In this document: positions 61,716 to 64,000 of the stretch, in pieces
How the letters are laid out: the number at the start of each line of letters is the position of its first letter
Numbering within the stretch: the first letter of the stretch is position 1
Origin: Metallyticus violacea
Taxonomy: Eukaryota; Arthropoda; Insecta; Mantodea; Metallyticidae
DNA: 64,000 bases
Reading direction: 5' to 3'
Assembly: GCA_030762175.1 (NCBI GenBank)
Contig: CM060830.1
Span: forward strand, 49,995,001 to 50,059,000
Notes under the pieces: generated by a model
Seen by the model: only the letters and a program-made list of their open reading frames with translations
What the model was told of the DNA's origin: nothing
Database searches by the model: none
Made by a program: the position numbers and the translations under genes

Positions 61716-63085
61716 GAATACTGAATAATTATTTCTTTTCTTAGGTTGAACAGTTGAACATCAACTTACTCTAAACTCAAATTTCCTATTATTTTGCAAT
61801 GTTACCATAGGTTTGATGGTTATTGCAAACTCGAGGGTACATAGTTTGAGGTTACTTTTATGCAACAGAAATTATGACTATCTTCTAGTTATTTTTTAAA
61901 TTACAGTTAAAAGTAGTCTCCAGTTAGCAACTTTTATACAACAGGCCCCAAATGAAATAAAGCTACTACTTCACAAATTCACGCAAAACTAAACTAGCCT
62001 GCTGTTCAACAGGAGCTTACTACTGATTGTTGCTGCTGGAGAGTGTCTGATGAGAGCATTGTCATTTCAAATATAATATTGTTTGATATTGATGTAACTG
62101 TATAAGTCCCTATTTAATATATATGACTATGTTGCCATTAATATGCTGTTTCACTATAACTATCCAGTAGTCTTTTAAAATATTTTATTTAACTATATAG
62201 TGCAACAATCAATCTATACAATTAAATTTTTTCTTTCATGTCTGGTGTTAACATATTGCACAGTGGTGTTGACAAGTCTGTCTCATTCAGAATACAAAAC
62301 TGAGGAGTGTATGGGCTAATTGCTGTTCATATGCTTTGCAGTAAAAAAATGTTTAACATTGTAATTATTACATTAACATTAACATATTTTCCTTCCTCCT
62401 CCCACAAAACACAAGTACAGATGTGCATGTGTGAGACCCCCCACAACTTTTCAACTCATGCAGGATAGTAGCCACAAAGAAAAGCAAAGTGCTATATGAA
62501 ACTCGAAGCAAACTTTCTCAGGAACACACATGATGAGAGATGACATTACAGGTTGTGCATGCACATAAAAGAGCTTATACAAAAGATACTTCCTTGCACC
62601 TTTGCTGTCAAAATACTCCACAACTTATCAAGCCTTGCTGCAAACCAAATTCTGTACAGATAACCATAAATATAAACATCAGGCACAAGATAGTAGTCCT
62701 CTACAAGCTTTTTTTAGTATATGCATCAAGCAGTAGTTATAAGAAATTGTTAAATGTTGAAATGTTTGGGGGTTGTGCAAACCAAGCTCTTCCAAGATCA
62801 CAACTCAACACTTAACTGGAACACCATAATAATACCTCGCTTTACCCAGCTAACTTTATGTTCTAATTTCTGGAAATTGCAGGACTGGATGAGCTTGATA
62901 ATGACCAAATTCTTCTACTGTAAAACATTTTAGCATATATGGGGAGGGTATTGACTGAATAAGAAACAATTTTGAGAGAGTGCAAAAAGTAAAATGACAT
63001 TAGAAAGCTTACCTAATGAACCAAGTATCTAAAGATAGAGGGTAACAGTGATGCGGGTAATATTGCATTATTTCTCATCTTTCAG

Positions 63086-63206
63086 GTTTGTATGGTGGCT
63101 GCCAGCTATCCCATTCTGTCTCTCGATCTTCATTTATGATGAGGTGCGCCGTTTCTACCTACGTAGGAATCCAGGTGGCTGGCTAGAACAGGAAACTTAC
63201 TACTAA
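63086..63206 (+). CDS. Atpalpha: Atpalpha last exon: M10 and C-terminus
   Basis: Acceptor tcatctttcag. It encodes [39 protein letters not shown] and a TAA at 63204-63206. The WLEQETYY end is the family's invariant C-terminus, important for Na+ affinity, which confirms the frame through all exons. Confidence 0.98.
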
Positions 63207-64000
63207 GCCAACAGATGGCACAGCAAACGTGCAAGAGAATGGTCCCTGGACTCTAGTGATGATGGTTGTTTTGTGTTATAGCAGCAGCATTGTTCTAGGA
63301 ACTCTTAAAAGGGCTCCAAGCTCTTTTCTCAAAATTCAACCTGAACGCTTTGCTGGTGCCACGTTTTAGTAGGCAATCGTTAGGGACTATGGATGTTCCA
63401 TTGAGTGGACATTACAGATGCCAGGCAGGTTGGGTTGTACCCATTTGCTTGGTGTCTGCAAAGAGAGAGAGAGAGATGGGGAGTGTGTGTTGGTTCATGC
63501 ACGTAGGACCATGTAGACGTGCTAGTGCAACCCAATGCTGGTGGTTCTTTGCCAGGCAGCATTCTTGCTAGACTGTTTCATCATAAAGTATTTTATGACT
63601 AAGAATAATTGGTTGTTATAACTGCAAGATGTATATGATTCTGCTGTTAAATCTACACTTTTAACTTGTTTTAGTTTGTTTAGATGAGGGTTCTAACACT
63701 GTTACAGGGGTATCAGGACCACAGCACATGCAATTACAAGATCAAACCCATTGGGTTGGACTTGTTTGGTCTCGGATCCCTAGCATCACACCCTCGATCG
63801 TCAGCGAGGGTTTTAGTCTTAATGCATTCGTATTAAACAACACCCAATGTTCTGGAATGAAAATTGCCGCGATTAAAATGAATCAGCATCGCAAGTTGGA
63901 AAGATAATAAAGATACCTAGGCATATTAAGAAAATATATAACAGCTACACAAATGTTCATTTATTATAGAGTTGTATGTTGGAAGTTTTAAAACTGTCAC
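63207..64000 (+). other. Atpalpha: 3' untranslated region of Atpalpha
   Basis: Sequence after the stop is GC-richer than the introns up to about 63560, with a (GA)n run at 63461-63473. AATAAA at 63906-63911 is a good polyadenylation signal; the transcript may end near 63925-63940 or continue past the window. The small open frames here have no support as genes. Confidence 0.75.
63906..63911 (+). terminator. Candidate poly(A) signal AATAAA
   Basis: This canonical hexamer lies 700 bp after the stop codon. Other signals beyond the window cannot be excluded. Confidence 0.5.

Larger units (their letters stand above)
58808..63085 (+). other. Intron 12
   Basis: It contains a solo PLE left-end motif (59560-59577), a mariner relic (about 60200-61080, minus) and a PLE fragment (about 61285-61715). 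The stretches 58810-59550, 59580-60190 and 61730-63070 show nothing recognised. Confidence 0.75.

Noticed and set aside
63350..63571. 73-residue open frame after the stop codon
   Set aside because: It lies in the 3' UTR, overlaps an equally open frame on the other strand, contains a simple GA repeat and resembles no protein.

Overview
This window lies inside one large, AT-rich, intron-heavy animal gene on the + strand. Thirteen exon positions, with exon 9 present in three alternative versions, join with consistent reading phase and GT-AG splice sites. Together they encode 772 residues of the Na+/K+-ATPase alpha subunit, from the actuator domain (about residue 245 in mammalian alpha-1 numbering) to the conserved ETYY C-terminus, stop codon and 3' UTR. 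The protein has arthropod-type sequence. The gene also has tens of kilobases of intron, tRNA-derived SINEs, mariner, piggyBac and pogo relics, and Penelope-like elements with a GIY-YIG domain. This points to an insect or close relative with a large genome; the species cannot be named from the sequence. The first exons of the gene lie outside the window.

Layout. Exons 1-8 (441-22382) encode the end of the A domain, M3-M4, the P and N domains with the phosphorylated Asp, the hinge and M5-M6. A 31.4-kb stretch (22383-53818) follows. It holds three 95-nt exons of identical phase (37609, 45196, 45947) that encode alternative versions of the M6-M7 cytoplasmic loop. Exons 10-13 (53819-63206) encode M7-M10 and the C-terminus. 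A 3' UTR follows, with an AATAAA at 63906. Using two of the 95-nt exons together, or none, would break the frame, so they must be mutually exclusive in productive mRNA.

The introns form a dense graveyard of mobile elements. Penelope-like (PLE) fragments dominate: RT pieces, GIY-YIG endonuclease pieces, and many copies of a hammerhead-ribozyme-like core (CTGANGA, stem, GAAAC, then an NUH site). There are also small foldback elements built from the hammerhead region; three of them are flanked by perfect 11-12-bp direct repeats. Other elements are five mariner relics, a piggyBac-like element flanked by TTAA, a Tigger/pogo-like element with matching termini and TA flanks, a second pogo-like relic, an unclassified element with 20-bp perfect terminal inverted repeats, non-LTR retrotransposon 3' ends, two tRNA-SINE families, a 50-bp x 8 minisatellite with a three-unit super-period, and two recent tandem duplications.

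The two most interesting items are the alternative loop exons (with a possible extra exon between two of them) and the family of compact, target-site-flanked hammerhead foldbacks. Everything about function is inferred from sequence reading only; no searches were run.
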